From Haplomitrium mnioides (taxonomy: Eukaryota > Marchantiophyta > Haplomitriopsida > Calobryales): a DNA stretch of 60,198 nucleotides. The stretch spans positions 37,349 through 97,546 of the forward strand of contig JBNGIS010015314.1 in assembly GCA_049999725.1 (NCBI GenBank), in the 5' to 3' direction. Of this stretch, positions 35,010 through 47,639 are shown piece after piece. The translations under genes were made by a program, and so were the position numbers. Within the stretch, counting starts at the first letter, position 1; every line of letters begins with the position of its first letter. The notes under the pieces were generated by a model. The model had not been told where the DNA came from. It made no database searches and worked only from the letters and a program-made list of their open reading frames with translations.

Positions 35010-36879
35010 CTGTTTCTCCAGATCAAAGCCCCCGACATCCTTGGCCTCCAAGCCCAAATGCTTAAACGAAGGTCCTCCCATCTTGCCCAACCAGTCACAG
35101 ACCTATTCAATTGTATCATTGGAAACGGATTCCCAGAAGATTGGCAAACCAACACCATTATTCCCATCTTTAAATCTGGCGATAAACATCTTCACGCTAA
35201 CTATCGCACCATCATGGTTACCCCCCTCTTGCCTAAGATTTTTGGAGCCACCCTCAACGTGAAACTTTCCCAATGGAGCAAATCCCTACGCCTTCAGGCT
35301 AGAGGTCAAGCCCGCTTCAGAGAAGAGCACTCCACCATCGACCACTTGCTTACCATGCGCAATTTGATTGAACAACACAAATGTAGAGGGGGCCTAAACT
35401 GTTGCTTCATGGACTTCCAAAAAGCCTTTGACTCCGTTCCCCGAGATAAACTTTGGGAAAGGCTTACAGATCTCCACCTTCCTTCAACCTGGCTTACTGC
35501 TATACAAGTCCTATACCAAAGAGTTTCAGCGCGAGTTAAAACCAACCTTGGTATGTCGGAACCTATCGACTGCAACAAAGGGGTCAAACAGGATTGCCCT
35601 CTATCACCAACCCTCTTCGGCCTTTTCATCGATAAACTTGAGGCGATACTCCAAGACATTGAAGCTCCGGCCCCCTGTCTCATTTCTGCTAAGATCCCTA
35701 TACTCCTTTATGTGGACGACATTGTTCTCATGTCCACCACCAGTGCAGGATTACAACAACAAATCAACACACTTGCACAGTTTTGCACCCAACACGGAAT
35801 GACCATAAACCTGAAGAAGACAAAAAATCCTGGTATTTGGGAAATTGTTTTCCACCGCTACAAGAAATTCCTACAAACTCAACCATGATGTACTGGAGGT
35901 GATAGATCAGTACATATACCTTGGGATTCCCTTGCACACTCAGAGAGGTTGGCATTTCGGAGCAAAAAGTAGACTGATAGCCAGCTTAGCGAGTCTCTAT
36001 CAGATCAACAGCTGGTGCAAAGCGAAAGACATGTGGAGCATATCTCTTTGTATCGACCTCTTCCACACCTTCGTCACACCCACAGCACTATATGGCGCGA
36101 AAATATGGGGCGCAGCACTCACCCCAACTATGTGGTTGAAACAAGGACAGAAACACCTCAAAAGATTTCTCACTAGATTAGCCAACGTCCGACCTACCAC
36201 CCCCCTCCACATACTGCTTGCTGAATTTGGGATGCTCCCATTAGAAGCCTACACGGTCCAGAAATTGGTCACCTACATTCAATCCATACAGAAGATGGCC
36301 AGCACGCGGTACCCCAACCTAGCCTTAAAAGCATACTGACATTCAAAGGTCGAAGACACAACAAATTGGTGACAACCAATGTCGCTCCTGATATTGACAG
36401 GCTCCCAGAAGGTTCTACTCTCGAACATCTTGCGCAACACTACTTCACAACCAAGTGGCAATCCTACAGCACATCCTTACGAACCACCAAGTATCTTACA
36501 TTGATCAACCCTCGACCCTGTCATCAAATACAACCATACTTAAAGAGTAATATGTCTATCCACCTCATCCACACCCTGACCCAACTACGCACTAGTTCAC
36601 ACCGCCTCAGATGCGAAAAAGCAAAATGGTTCAAGGTCAACAACACAGTCCAACCCAAAAAAAACTACCTGCCTCCAATGCAATCTGCAACTCGTTGAAG
36701 ATGAATACCACCTCATTTTTTGTTGCCCAAGATATTATGAGATCAGAGGAAGATACCATGGCCTTTTCATACCTCAGCCCCAAACCGTTCAGAAATTTAT
36801 GGCCTTCCCAGAACAGCGTTGGCTCGCACTATTTCTATGCAAAGTTATAACACTACGGGCCACCACACAACTCCAATAA
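35010..36879 (+). pseudogene. LINE (non-LTR retrotransposon) ORF2 reverse transcriptase
   Basis: This is a non-LTR reverse transcriptase for target-primed reverse transcription. An uninterrupted frame runs from about 35013 to 35888. It contains GFPEDWQTNTIIPIFKSGDK, then FMDFQKAFDSVPRDKLW (35406), GVKQDCPLSPTLFGLFIDKL and an intact active site YVDD (35709-35720). The frame shifts near 35840-35900 and the thumb and connection follow (YIYLGIPLHTQRGW; TFVTPTALYGAKIWG). After another shift at an A-run near 36655 comes the C-terminal zinc motif CLQCNLQLVEDEYHLIFCC, ending in TAA at 36879. The endonuclease end is missing or lies in the gap. The PRDKLW wording is closer to RTE/Jockey-like LINEs than to the common plant L1; the clade is not settled. 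Confidence 0.85.
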
Positions 36880-39800
36880 ACCTAAACTAGACGGTAGCAT
36901 AAAAGACGGGCAAACATCAAGAGAATCGGAGGGGTATAGGCAGATTGAGCTGTCAAAACAAAGCTGGAACTTGAACAAAAGCCTCATCAAACTACCGGGC
37001 TGGAACAACACACTTCCCAATTGCAGGGCCGGAACCAATGCTGGATTGGAGTCAATCAATACACACTAGATAGCAGTTGAGACTCAAGACGAGATCAACA
37101 ACACAAAACTTGATTACTCTAGATATAGGACTGGTCATAACCACAACAAATGTTCAAATCATCGTACTCACGTAGGGACAACATAGTACGCACGGCACGA
37201 CACCTAAAGCTCAAAGTTGGATTACCAACACTCACAACAGAATGAGAATAGCAAATCAAGACAAGGCGGAAGCTAGAGTAGTAGAGTCTATGTAAAGCTG
37301 AATCCAAGAGTAAGGCTGGATGGGGACCAAAGCAAAGAAGAAGTGGACTCAACATTAGACTGAGGGTAGAGTCAATATAAGGTTGGGACTGGTATCAACC
37401 AAGGTAGGACCGAGATCGGAACAAGATAAGGTTGGATTGAAGTCATCAAAAGTACGGGATGGGAAACAGTGTGGGGTGGGATCAGATTCAAGGTCAAGCT
37501 GGACTGGCTTCAAGGTTTAGCTGGAATCAGGATGTTGACAAAGAGACCGATGGGGCTGGACTGGAGGGATACCTACGGACCGGTTCAGAGCACCTTTGGT
37601 GGACCGGATAACCCCTTGCGACTAGACCAGAGCGAAGAATCCATGAGGGGATTCAAGGACGGGTGAGGACCAGAATCAATGAAAAGCTGAGACTGAGGCC
37701 AACACGAGACCGGAATATTGGATTCTAGAAGCATACGATGTTGACGGGAGAACACGAGATTTAGGTCAAAACACAAGACTGGAGCAACACACTACCCAAT
37801 TGCAAGGAAGATTCAGCAAAAGACGAGAGCCAAGAAGGTGTCTGACAATTTAGAGGAGATTGTTGATGAATTTAGAGGAGCTGGAATAAGCATAGCAAGA
37901 GTTCAAATCACAGTACTCACATAGAGATAGCATAGTACACACGACTCGGCATCCAAAACTAAAAGCTGAAGTGCCAACACTCAAAACCGAACGGGAATAG
38001 CAAATCAAGGCAAGACGAGAGCTGGAGTCATCGCACGGACGAGTGTAGAGTCTATGTAAAGCTGAATCCGAGAGTAGGGTTGGACATGAACCAAAGCAAA
38101 GATGGATTGGACTCAATATTAGATTGAGATTGGAGCCAATATAAGACTAGGACTGGTATCAACCAATGTACCGGGGGCTGGTGTCAACCAATGTGGTTGG
38201 GACTGGTATCAACCAAGGTGGGACCGAGATCAGATCTTAAATAAGATTGGGATTGGAGTCAACAAAAGTATGGGATGGGAATCAGTGTGGGGATGGGATC
38301 AGATTCAAGATCAGGCTGGATTGGCTTCATGGTTTAGCTAGAGTCAAGAGATCAGATCAAAAGGAGACAAAGTGGAACCAAAAAGCAGTCATTTCACAAT
38401 TCAAAACACAAAACTCAAAACCATGACACCAAAACATAAGGCGAAATTACGATAACTTAGAGTTATATCCTAATGACAAAGAGACCGTTGTCGTGTTGTG
38501 GTTCGGCAAGTGTGTGAAAGGTAACAAGAAGAAGGGAAAAACAAATTACTCTTACCATGCCATTGGATTAGTTTAGAGAAAAGTCAAGAAGAAGCGACAA
38601 GACATCTATCGAGCAGCTTCTAGAAACACAAAAGTAGAGTCTACCAGTACTACGTGGAAGATTCTCGAGATCCTATAGGTAAGGACAAGACCATCCTATT
38701 GGTTGTTCATGGATTCTTTTGGATTATGCTCTCAGATATTTTGAAGATAAGAGAGAAAGCAACGGGGAAGAAAGGGGATCATCGAGAGGAACAACCAGTG
38801 AGGGATAGATATCGAAGAGGAGAGTGGGCGCTCAAGGCACGGAAGCTCTACGGTGGAGTTGAAGGATCTTATGGGTGACAATCTTGGAAATGGACAGATG
38901 ATTATTTGTTGCTCCTAATTTTCCTCTTCCAAATCCATTCTTCATTGGGATGCAGATAATTCCTCGAGACCACTTTCGATAGTGGATGTATATCACTTCG
39001 GTGATAATTTTTTAACTTTGGTGATGAATTCACCAATTCTTGTGTTGCTGCCAATCATCATCTATGGAGAACGATGGGACCTTACCATCTATATTTTGAC
39101 CTGATGTGGAGAGGTGTTTCTCAAATCGTCGTCGAAGAGTGTTTTGGTTTTCGGTAAATGTTGAATAGTCGGAGTTGCAATTGGTGGAGCGTCGCCAAAT
39201 GATCATCTGATTGAAGAGGACTCAATTTTACCTTCTGTTTCTTTCATCTTTGTTTCCTGTCAACACAAATAGCTTATGTTCTATGGTTCTTATACCAAAA
39301 AAAAAGTGATTTAACTTGAAGTTAGTAAAAACCTAAAGGAAGGAGAGGAGGCAGTTCGTTTTCTAAAGGTTCCAGAAGTTTCCAGAGGAAGTAGAGTTTG
39401 TGCAAGGCAAGGATCAAAAGCTCAAGATAAGTGGCATCCCTTTGCAACAAATTTCAAGTCGTTTGGAGCTTTGAAAAAAATACTTATGAGCGTTTGAAGG
39501 TGAAGGGGTCAAATTGAAGGGCAGATTGTCTTTCAAGCAATAGAATCGAGTGTACAAAGAATCTGGAGACAAGTAGAGTACCATTGGAAAGCTGACAACA
39601 AGGGCTACAATTTGAAGAAAATTTTTGATTCAATTAGAGTTGGGATTGTTCTGTAACAGCGAGTTAAATATTGAGTACCGATTGAAAGGTTGTTTCAAAT
39701 TCACTACTCATTCGACCTTGAGTTGTGAATTCTTGCATTCTGTCAAGAGCATAGTATCAATTGCAAATTTTGGAACCTAAAGATGGTAGTATGGTACAAT

Positions 39801-42244
39801 AGTGTGTGAAGTTTCAAGGCTATTCTCTCTGAAGTGAAGAAGTTACTACCTAGGAAGTTTAGGGGTGTTATTTTGTTCGGTTTTTCTCAAACAACATTGA
39901 ATCTTTGAAAGTAATGACCAATTCGCTCAAGATTTTGAGCTCAAAATTTTCATACAGATTTATGTTGCACCCAAGTTTTCAGCCTGATAGTTCCAGACCC
40001 TAGCAACAAGCAAGCCATGCATTCTCCTTGACAACACTCAAACAAAGAGTTGGAGAAAACTAATTTTTTCGGGTTTGTGATCGAACATTTATTGAATCTA
40101 GGAAAGGCATGAGAACCTAAATCTCTGTCAAAGTTGTTCATTCCAAACTACTGAACCATAGAGCTTCTGCCATTTGCATAACACTCTCTACAGCCATATA
40201 CCCCGCATATTCTCAGAACAAGAAAACTGCCACGCGACACCGTCGGGGCTGAACTGGAGGGATACCTAGTGACTGGTTCAGAACACTTTTAGGGGACTGG
40301 ATAACCCTTGTGATTAGACCAGAGCAACAAAGGAACGCAGGGGTGGCTAGAATGGGAACCCATGCAAACCTGAGATGGGAACAAAAGGCTGATGTGGATC
40401 AGGAAGCTGAGACTGAGGTCGATGCGAGACTGGAAGGTTGGATTCTAGAAGCATACTATGTGGACTAGAGAACATGAGATTCAGATCAAACACAAGATGG
40501 GAGCAACACACTACCCAAACGCTAGGAAGAATCAGCGAAGGGCGGGAGTCAAGAAGGTGTCGGACAGTTTAGAGGAGATGGTCGGTGAATTTAGGAATAT
40601 TCAACACGTGAAGCTAGAGCTGGACATTGAAGCTGGAACACCCAACACTCAAGGCTGGAGTTGAAACACACGGGGTTGGACATGGATTGCAACTGGAACA
40701 TTCAAGACCCAAAGGACATTCAAATCTAATGTTGAGACAGTTTGAGCCGGAGCTGAAAAGAATTCTTGGCTGGAGCCAGATCTGAACCCAAAGCGACCTC
40801 AGAACTGGAACGAGACAGAATATAGAAACGAATTTGGAACAGAACTCAAGGTGGGATATGGAATGGAGTGCAATTCAGAATGGAGGAGAGAACAGAATGC
40901 AGTTCAGAATGGGAACCACAACAGAGCATGATTCAAGGACGCAATCAAGACGGTCCTTCTCTCACTTCAGGGCTGAACATCTCATTTCAAGGCGAGACAT
41001 CTCATTTCAGGGGTTGACACCTCATCTTAGGATCAGACATTTCTTTGCAAGGGAGCTTGGTGGTCAATTCAAGAGAGCAACTGGACATCACAATCAGACA
41101 TGAACAATTAGGGTTGAAGCTGCAACATACATCACCTAGGGTTGGCGACGAAATAGGTAAGACTGAAGCTAGACATTCAGAACTAATGCTGCAACTCTCA
41201 AGACCAAAACTAAATAAAATCCAGACCTGGAGACAGACCTGAATACAGAACACACTATGTGGGCTGGAGAACACGAGACTTGTGCCAAAACACAAGACTG
41301 GAGCAACATACTACCCAACTGCAAGGATGAGGCAACGAAGGGCGAGAGTCAAGAAGGTGTCGGGCATTTTAGGGGAGCGAGTTGGTGAATACAAGAGAGC
41401 TGGATTATTCAGCACGCAATACTGGAACTGGGCATTGAAGCTAGATCTCGGGCCAAAACTGGAAAGAACTCTTGGCTAAAACTAGATCCAAACACAAAGC
41501 GACCTCAGAATTGGAACCGGATAGAATATATAAATGGATCTGGAACTACTCACAGCTAGAGCTAAACAAATTTCCAATCTGGAGCCAGATTTGACCACAG
41601 AACGACCTAGGGCTGGAAGAGATAGATTATAGAAATTGAACAGAAACAAACATCAAGGCGAGAGCAAGAACACAACATGACTCAGAGCAGGGGATGGAAC
41701 AGAAAGCAATTCAGGGTTGGAGCTACATCATATCGCGATTGGAAGGTGCACACATGGATGGACGTAGGGGCCTCAAGCTGAAACCAAAAACTAGCTGGAG
41801 CAGAAAACCACTGAGGCTAGACCAAGTATGTTAGTGGCTGTAACTAAGGAGCAAGGACAAAAGCCCTAAGGGTTGGAAAAGAGACATCTCAAGGCTGGTT
41901 GGTATTCTCGGGTGATCTCAAGGCACGACCACACTTGTTATAAGTGCACGGCATCAAGGGTGGATCTTACTTCTTAGATTAGCAATTTTTGCGATTATGG
42001 ATATGGATTTTGAGTTTGAGATTGAAGGGGGTTGACCCCCCTATAAACAATGAGAGGAGAGTGAGAGCATATTTCTTTTTACGAGTGAGCTGTTGCTCAC
42101 CAATTGGTTTTTTTTTATTGCTGTTAGGCTTTTATTTTCTTTACTCATCCTCTCTTGCACCTCGATGCTTGTTGTACCTTCAGTCCCTATGGCCTTAGGG
42201 CTGACCTGGGACTTTAATCAATTTCTATTCCATTCTATTCTATT
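36880..42244 (+). mobile_element. Long repeat-laden 3' region of the LINE
   Basis: After the stop there are about 3.6 kb (solo LTR excluded) of purine-biased sequence full of words like GCTGGAAC, GACTGGTATCAACC and CAAGGCTGG. Larger repeats are present. Positions 37145-37530 match 37905-38340. A block with AGCAACACACTACCCAA and AAGAAGGTGTC occurs near 37775, 40500 and 41305. A block with TGGAGGGATACCTA occurs near 37560 and 40255. The end (about 42150-42244) has a T-rich stretch and a tail of TTCTA-type units, as expected for a LINE 3' end. No protein is recognised. Confidence 0.6.
38489..40239. mobile_element. Solo-LTR-like insertion in the LINE 3' region
   Basis: The unit begins TGTCGTG and ends CGCGACA, a near-perfect inverted end with TG...CA. 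It is flanked by CCGT at 38485-38488 and again at 40240-40243. Removing it restores AAAGAGACCG next to TCGGGGCTG with TGGAGGGATACC, which matches the intact copy at 37540-37570. No coding region is seen inside, so a solo LTR of 1,751 bp is the simplest reading. The AAGTAGAG...GATTCTCGAGATCC part and an AT-rich middle carry no known gene. Confidence 0.7.
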
Positions 42245-42436
42245 ATGGTTCTCTCAACCACTTGAAATGTGACTAAGAACTCCTCTCCGAGGTTGTGACA
42301 ATACTCAGGAGATGTCTAGTGCAATGTTATGAACAATTGGTAGGAAGGAATGAGAAGGACCAACATATGATCAAAAGTTGATATGTAATGGGTGGTGGTG
42401 GCTACTAAGAATTCACGAATTAATTTATGGTGTTAA

Positions 42437-44370
42437 GACTTTGAATAACATCATCTTGTATCTTACTACAAGAGTTTTGTAGGTGTTGAATGTGAACTCT
42501 TTTATTAGTAATTGGATTACATCATCTTCCATCTTACTTCAAGAGTTTAGTAGATGTTGAGTGTGAATTCTTTTACTCGGAACTCAATGACATCATCTTC
42601 TATTTTACTACAAGAGTTAAGTACGTTTTTAATGTGAATGCTTTTATTAAGAATTGAATGGCATCATCTTCTTTCTTACCACAAGAATTTAGTAGGTGTT
42701 GAATGTGAATTATTCTCTTAGAAATTGAGTGGCAACATCTTTCATATTAATACAAGGGTTTAATAGAAGTTGAATGTGAATTTCTCTATTAGAAGTTGAA
42801 TGGCTTTATCGTCTATCTTACTACAAGAGTTTAGTAGGTATTGAATGTGAATTCTTCTATTAGGAATTGAATAGTGTCATCTTCTATCTAACTACAAGAT
42901 CTTGGTAGATGTTGAATATGAATTCTTCTATTAAAATTGAATGTCATTATTTTTTATTTTACTACAAGAGTTTAAGAGGTGTTGATAAAGAATTCCTCTA
43001 TTAGGAATTGAATGGCTTTATCTTCTCTATTAGTAAAAGAGTTTAGTAGTTGTTTAATGTCAATGCTTCTATGAGAATTTGAGTATCCTCATCTTGTATC
43101 TTACTACAAGAGTTTTGTAGGTGTTGAATGTGAATTCTTCTATTAGAAATCAAATAACATTATTGTCTATCTTACTACAAGGGTTTAGTAGGTGTTGATT
43201 GAGATTTCTTCTATGAGTATATGAATTGCATCATATTCTATCCTACTACAAGAGTTTAGAAGGTGTTGAATGTGAAGTCTTCTACTAGTGATTGAATGAC
43301 ATCATCTTCTTCTTACTACAAGAGTTTAGTAAGTGTTGAGTGTGAATTCTTCTATTAGAAATTCAAGGGATCATCTTTCATCTTGCTAAAAAAGTTTAGT
43401 AGATTTTGAATGTGAGTTCTTATATCAAAAATTGTATGACATCATCTTCTATCTTACAAAAAGAGTTTAGTAGATGTTGAATGGAAATTCTTCTATTAAG
43501 AATTGAATGACATCATCTACTATCTTACTTCAACTGTTAAGTAGGTGTTGCGTGTGAGTTCTTTTGTTAGGAATTCAATGGCATCATCTTCTATCTTACT
43601 ACGAGACTTTAGTCGGTGTTGAATGTGAATTCTTCTATTAAAACTTGAATGACATCATCTTCTATATTACTATAAGATTTTAGTATGTGTTGAATGTAAA
43701 ATCTTTTATGAGGAATTGAGTGGCATCATCTTCTATCTTACTAAAAGAGTTTAGTAGGTGTTGAATGTGAATTCTTCTATTGCAAATTTAATAACATCAT
43801 CTTTTGTCTTACTAGAAGAGTTTAATAGGTGTTGATTGTGAGTTCCTCTATTAGAAATTGAATGACATTATCTTCGATCCTACTACAAGGGTTTAGTGGT
43901 AATGAATGTGAATTTTTCTATTAGAAACTGAATAAAATCATTTTTTATCCTGTAACAAGAGTTTAGTAGAGGTTGAATGCCATTTCTTCTCTACGCAATT
44001 GAATAGCATCATCTTCTATTTAACTAAAAGAGCTTAGTAGATGTTGAATGTGAATTCTTCTAATAGTGAGTTGAATGGCATCATCTTTTGTCGTACTACA
44101 AGAGTCTAGCAAGAGTCTAGCATGTGTTTATTATAGATTGTTCTATTAGAAATTGAACTGCATCATCTTTTATCTTACTACAAGAGTTAAGTAGATGTTG
44201 AATGTGAATTCTTCTAATCAAAGTTAAATGGCATTATCTTCTATCTTATTGCAAGAGTTCAGTAGGTGTTGAATGTGAATTCTTCTTTTAGTAATTGAAT
44301 ATTATCATCTTCTATCTTACTACAAGAGTTTAGCGGGTATTGAATAAGAATGCCTCTATTAGTAGTTGAA
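42437..44370 (+). repeat. Satellite block, about 28 copies of a ~70-bp unit
   Basis: Units follow the pattern GGCATCATCTTCTATCTTAC, then TACAAGAGTTTAGTAGGTG, then TTGAATGTGAATTCTTC and TATTAGAAATTGAAT. Successive copies of the core ACAAGAGTTTAGTAGGTGTT fall about 70 bases apart throughout. Copies differ by scattered substitutions and short indels, with no long perfect stretch, so the array is not freshly amplified. It lies between the broken 3' LTR of G2 and a T-family terminus. It encodes nothing. Confidence 0.9.
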
Positions 44371-45242
44371 ACAACTTCTACTTTGAACAAGAAACCGAGT
44401 TCATGTTGTATTTCGCATTGCAATTTTTTTTTTCAATTTTTGCTTCAAAAATAACATTTTTTGATATTTACAAAGTTGTTCATCAAAAACAAAATTAAAC
44501 TTGAAAATTGGTTTATTCAAATAGCTATTGCATTTTGGAAAAAATTTAATGTTCAATATTTGGTAACAAAAGTAAAAACAAAAATATTATGTTATGGTAA
44601 GATAAACAAATAAGATATAATATTTAAAAAATATGGTAAAGCTATATAGTTATTTTTAATGTTTTCTTAAAATAAAAATAAAATACCTTCAAGATGAAAA
44701 TCCTAAAACATTTATGAAAAACAAATCCAAAAAAATATATGATATTGCAACACACATTGACATGTAAATCTCTAATCAAGTAATAGTTGCTTTGAACTTG
44801 TATTTACATCCAGAACAGATGAAAACAAAAAAGAAGACCTATGTTTGTATAGACTTCAAGCTCTCACATCGTAAAAGATGATGTCTTTCTTAAAAATAAT
44901 ATGACATTCCAAGGCAAGCAAGCAATGAATCACTAGTAACATAAAAGTTTGAAGATAAAGAATGATATCGTTATTGAAGATTGTAATAAATTTAATGAGC
45001 AGCTAAGAAAAAAAACCAAAAACTCACAATTCAAGAAAACTTATACAAAAGTCCAAGTAAGTCAAAAGACAGCCTCCATACCAACATGGACTTTGTTGCT
45101 AATTCTTACAAAAACCAATAGATTTTATTCAAAAATCATTTTGTGAAAGAAAATAGAACATTAAGAAAGTACTTAATGATTATTTATTTGAAATGCTACA
45201 AGAATATAGATCAATCACAACGTATTTAAAAAAAATAATTTA

Positions 45243-46560
45243 TTATATAGGAAAAGTACATCTATCTGCAGCTACAACTTTAGTCCTATCTTCTTCAAGA
45301 GGAATGGTTTCATCCAAATCATTGGGCTGATAAGCTTGGGCATCTGCAACTGGTAGAGAATCCTATCGAGACTTTCTAGTCTTGGAAGTCATAACAAAAT
45401 CACCAAATTCACCAGCAATACTAGTAGGAACATGCTTCTTATGGTATGCATATACAATCTGTGATTTTGTAACATCATATGGCAAAGAAGCCATTGTCAA
45501 AACTCTCTAAGGAATATAGATAGACTGATATCTATTATATTCCACAACAATGCAGTTTTGTATCAACTTCAGAGCACACACAAGGCTTGTGCCAGACCTA
45601 GAGCAAAGATCTAAGATCCAATCTTGCTCTATTAACAAATAGTTAATGAAAAAGTTGTACAAAGTTTGAGGCTTTTGGTACACATTCACAAGAGCATCAT
45701 CTCCTAGATGTTTAAGTTTTGTCGAAATAGTTGGGCAACTAAAAACACTCCACATTATTTGTTGAAAACAACATCTTGAATTGTTGGATTGTAAGTTGAA
45801 GAGTTTCATGCTTTGCTTGATCTCCTTTGTCTAGTAGCCTACAGTTTAGTACTCATGGGCGTGAGCGATTGTAGAACCCTCTAAATAATGAATGTTGTTT
45901 TTTTCCATGTAGTAATAAAATAAAACAAATCAAACAATGCAAAGAAAGCAAAAAAAAAAAGTGAACAAAATAAATTAAAATATTGAAAACTCAAAACATA
46001 ACTTACTAGATGTCATGGTAGATGGCACAAAAAACCTTTAAAAGAGCATCCTCCACGATGTCAAATCATTGAGAAGAATGAATGATAATAAAAAACCAAA
46101 AATGAGAGGTTGTAACAACGCAAAAAAAGAGACTATATCAAAAATGCCTTCTTTTGTGAAGGGCTCAAAATCATCATACTTGCATTCCTTTATATTATAC
46201 CCATAAGAAATATCAGCAATTGCTAAAGTGAAACTTCTGGGTTTTACCAAACCCTTCATTTGTCGAGTGTTGGACTCCCCATGGACTTAATAAAACCCAA
46301 TGTTGATTCCATCAACATAGGAAAATAAGTCTTTGTCTTGCTCTTTAAGCCCTCCTTCAGTTGGAGGGACACAACATCATTTTGCTGCCTTAGCTTCTAT
46401 TGCTTTCTAATAGTGAAGCAAAAAAAATAGGAGGGTATGATACAAGGGTTGGGGTCTGGTCTTAATCTTTAGGGGCTTCTTTGACCCCATATCTCTTTCG
46501 TTCTTTCCAATGGCAGTCAATTTCTTTGCAAGCTATTGTTTAAACATTTTGTCACCTTGC
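45243..46560 (-). pseudogene. Amino-DNA-methyltransferase-like gene, copy A
   Basis: The minus-strand frame shows FTLAIADISYGYN (about 46230-46190), a match to the (D/N)PPY-type catalytic motif of N6-adenine/N4-cytosine methyltransferases. Upstream coding-like sequence reaches about 46560 with stops. A probable intron (GTAAGT near 46010, to about 45910) follows. Further on, AHAHEY is followed by stops where Trp is expected. Then WILDLCSRSGTSLVCALKL (about 45610-45550) corresponds to the SAM-binding FxGxG motif, followed by VVEYNRYQSIYIP. Catalytic motif before SAM motif is the beta-class order (N6_N4_Mtase-like). The acidic C-terminus (DLDETIPLEEDRT) ends at about 45243. Stops and frameshifts make it inactive. 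Substrate and base specificity cannot be told. Confidence 0.6.
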
Positions 46561-46624
46561 ACACAACAACGAGAAAAAAATACAAAGAGAAAACAAAAGT
46601 AAGGATCTTGACTTTAAAAAGGAA

Positions 46625-46850
46625 TAGCGGTTCATGCTAGCATGGTCTTGAGAGTCCATGTTTGCAAGAACTCTTGAGCCAATGCACGTATGGACTTCTG
46701 AGTTCATGCACACATGGATTCTATAGTCTGTGCACGCATGGATTCTAGAGTCCGTGCACGCATAGATTCTAGAGTCTGTGCACACATGAACTTTCAAGTC
46801 TATGCTTGAATGGACTTAAGAGTCCTTGCACGTGGACTCTCAAGTCCAAG
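46625..46850. repeat. Array of 24-bp double-palindrome units (T2 unit A)
   Basis: About nine units carry GTGCACGCATGG joined to ATTCTAGAGTCC. Those at 46728-46800 are close to exact 24-base repeats. The array lies just upstream of the methyltransferase-like gene, where a promoter would be. The reading frame with the repeat RIHACTDS is a consequence of the repeat length, not a gene. Confidence 0.85.
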
Positions 46851-47639
46851 TGTGCATGTTTCATTTGTTGCTCTCATAAACCAATTTTGTAATTTAGGCA
46901 TTAAAAATCATTTCACACTAGCAATATTCATTTGTAAAGAAAATATAATTATACATATCGAAAAAGCTCACTTTGAGTTCACATTATCTTGAAAATAAAT
47001 TTTCTTATGAGTGTTTTAACAATACTACATCTATAATTTCATCTTTCAAAAGCATGAGCATCAACAAACGAATAATATAGAAAAGTTTATATGAAATTTG
47101 TTGTTAAATATTTTCAAAACAACAATGATATCTATAATTTGAAAAATTGATTAAAACATTAAAAATTTATACAAATTGTTTTTGAAAAAGAACCCTAAAG
47201 TGTTGGCATAAGAGGATTGTTGAAGTGAATATGTGAAAAGATTGTTGAAGCCTATGCGTGCATGGACAACTGAGGCCTAAGTGTAGACACACTTTGTTTG
47301 ACAGATACATGCGCGTTGGGACAACTACAGCTAACTTGAGCTTGAATAACTGAAGCCCATGCATGCATGGACAATTGAAGTGATCCAGGATTGCTGAGTA
47401 ATTGAAAGCAAAGAATGCATATATGAGTCTAAGAAGAAACAAAAAATGAAAAAGAAAAGTGAACTTCCATGCCAGCATAGACTTCTTTGCTAGTTTCAAA
47501 AAAAACCAAATTATTTTGCTCAAAAACCATTTTGCACACCAAATTGAATTGTGATGAAAAGACTTAAAATGGATCGGGAGTGCAACAAGATTGAAACTTT
47601 ACCAAATAAAACTTTGTAGAAAAAATACTTTATTAATAA

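Larger units (their letters stand above)
34144..42437 (+). repeat. 3' LTR of G2, split by a LINE
   Basis: Positions 34144-34825 match the 5' LTR from its start, through AATTGAGTGTGATATA. The match is then interrupted by a CT microsatellite, the assembly gap and the LINE. It resumes at about 42248 (GGTTCTCTCAACC) and ends in the region of 42437, where the satellite begins. About 7.4 kb therefore separates two formerly adjoining parts of one LTR. Confidence 0.7.
44378..46855 (-). mobile_element. T2 unit A, methyltransferase-bearing T-family unit
   Basis: It starts with a diverged T terminus (CTACTTTGAACAAGAAACC) directly after the satellite. AT-rich subterminal sequence follows. Around 45085 comes a short stretch (CCAACATGGACTTTGTTGCTA) that also occurs at 47475 and 50010. 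The minus-strand methyltransferase-like gene lies at 45243-46560 and an array of 24-bp palindromic units at 46625-46850. The next unit begins abruptly at about 46856 with its terminal motif missing. No inverse terminus closes the unit, so it is part of a tandem arrangement rather than a free element. Confidence 0.55.

Noticed and set aside
34704-35167. Open frames with long Glu-Arg repeats on the minus strand
   Set aside because: They are translations of the CT microsatellite and run through 100 N.
40458-41479. Plus-strand frames in the LINE 3' region
   Set aside because: They follow the purine-biased repeats, differ between repeat copies and have no recognised domain.
46552-46797. Protein with 8-residue repeats (RIHACTDS), also at 48925-49170 and 23864-24124
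   Set aside because: The repeat unit is 24 bases, so any open phase gives an 8-residue repeat. The two palindromic halves explain the pattern, and no start, codon or homology evidence supports a gene.
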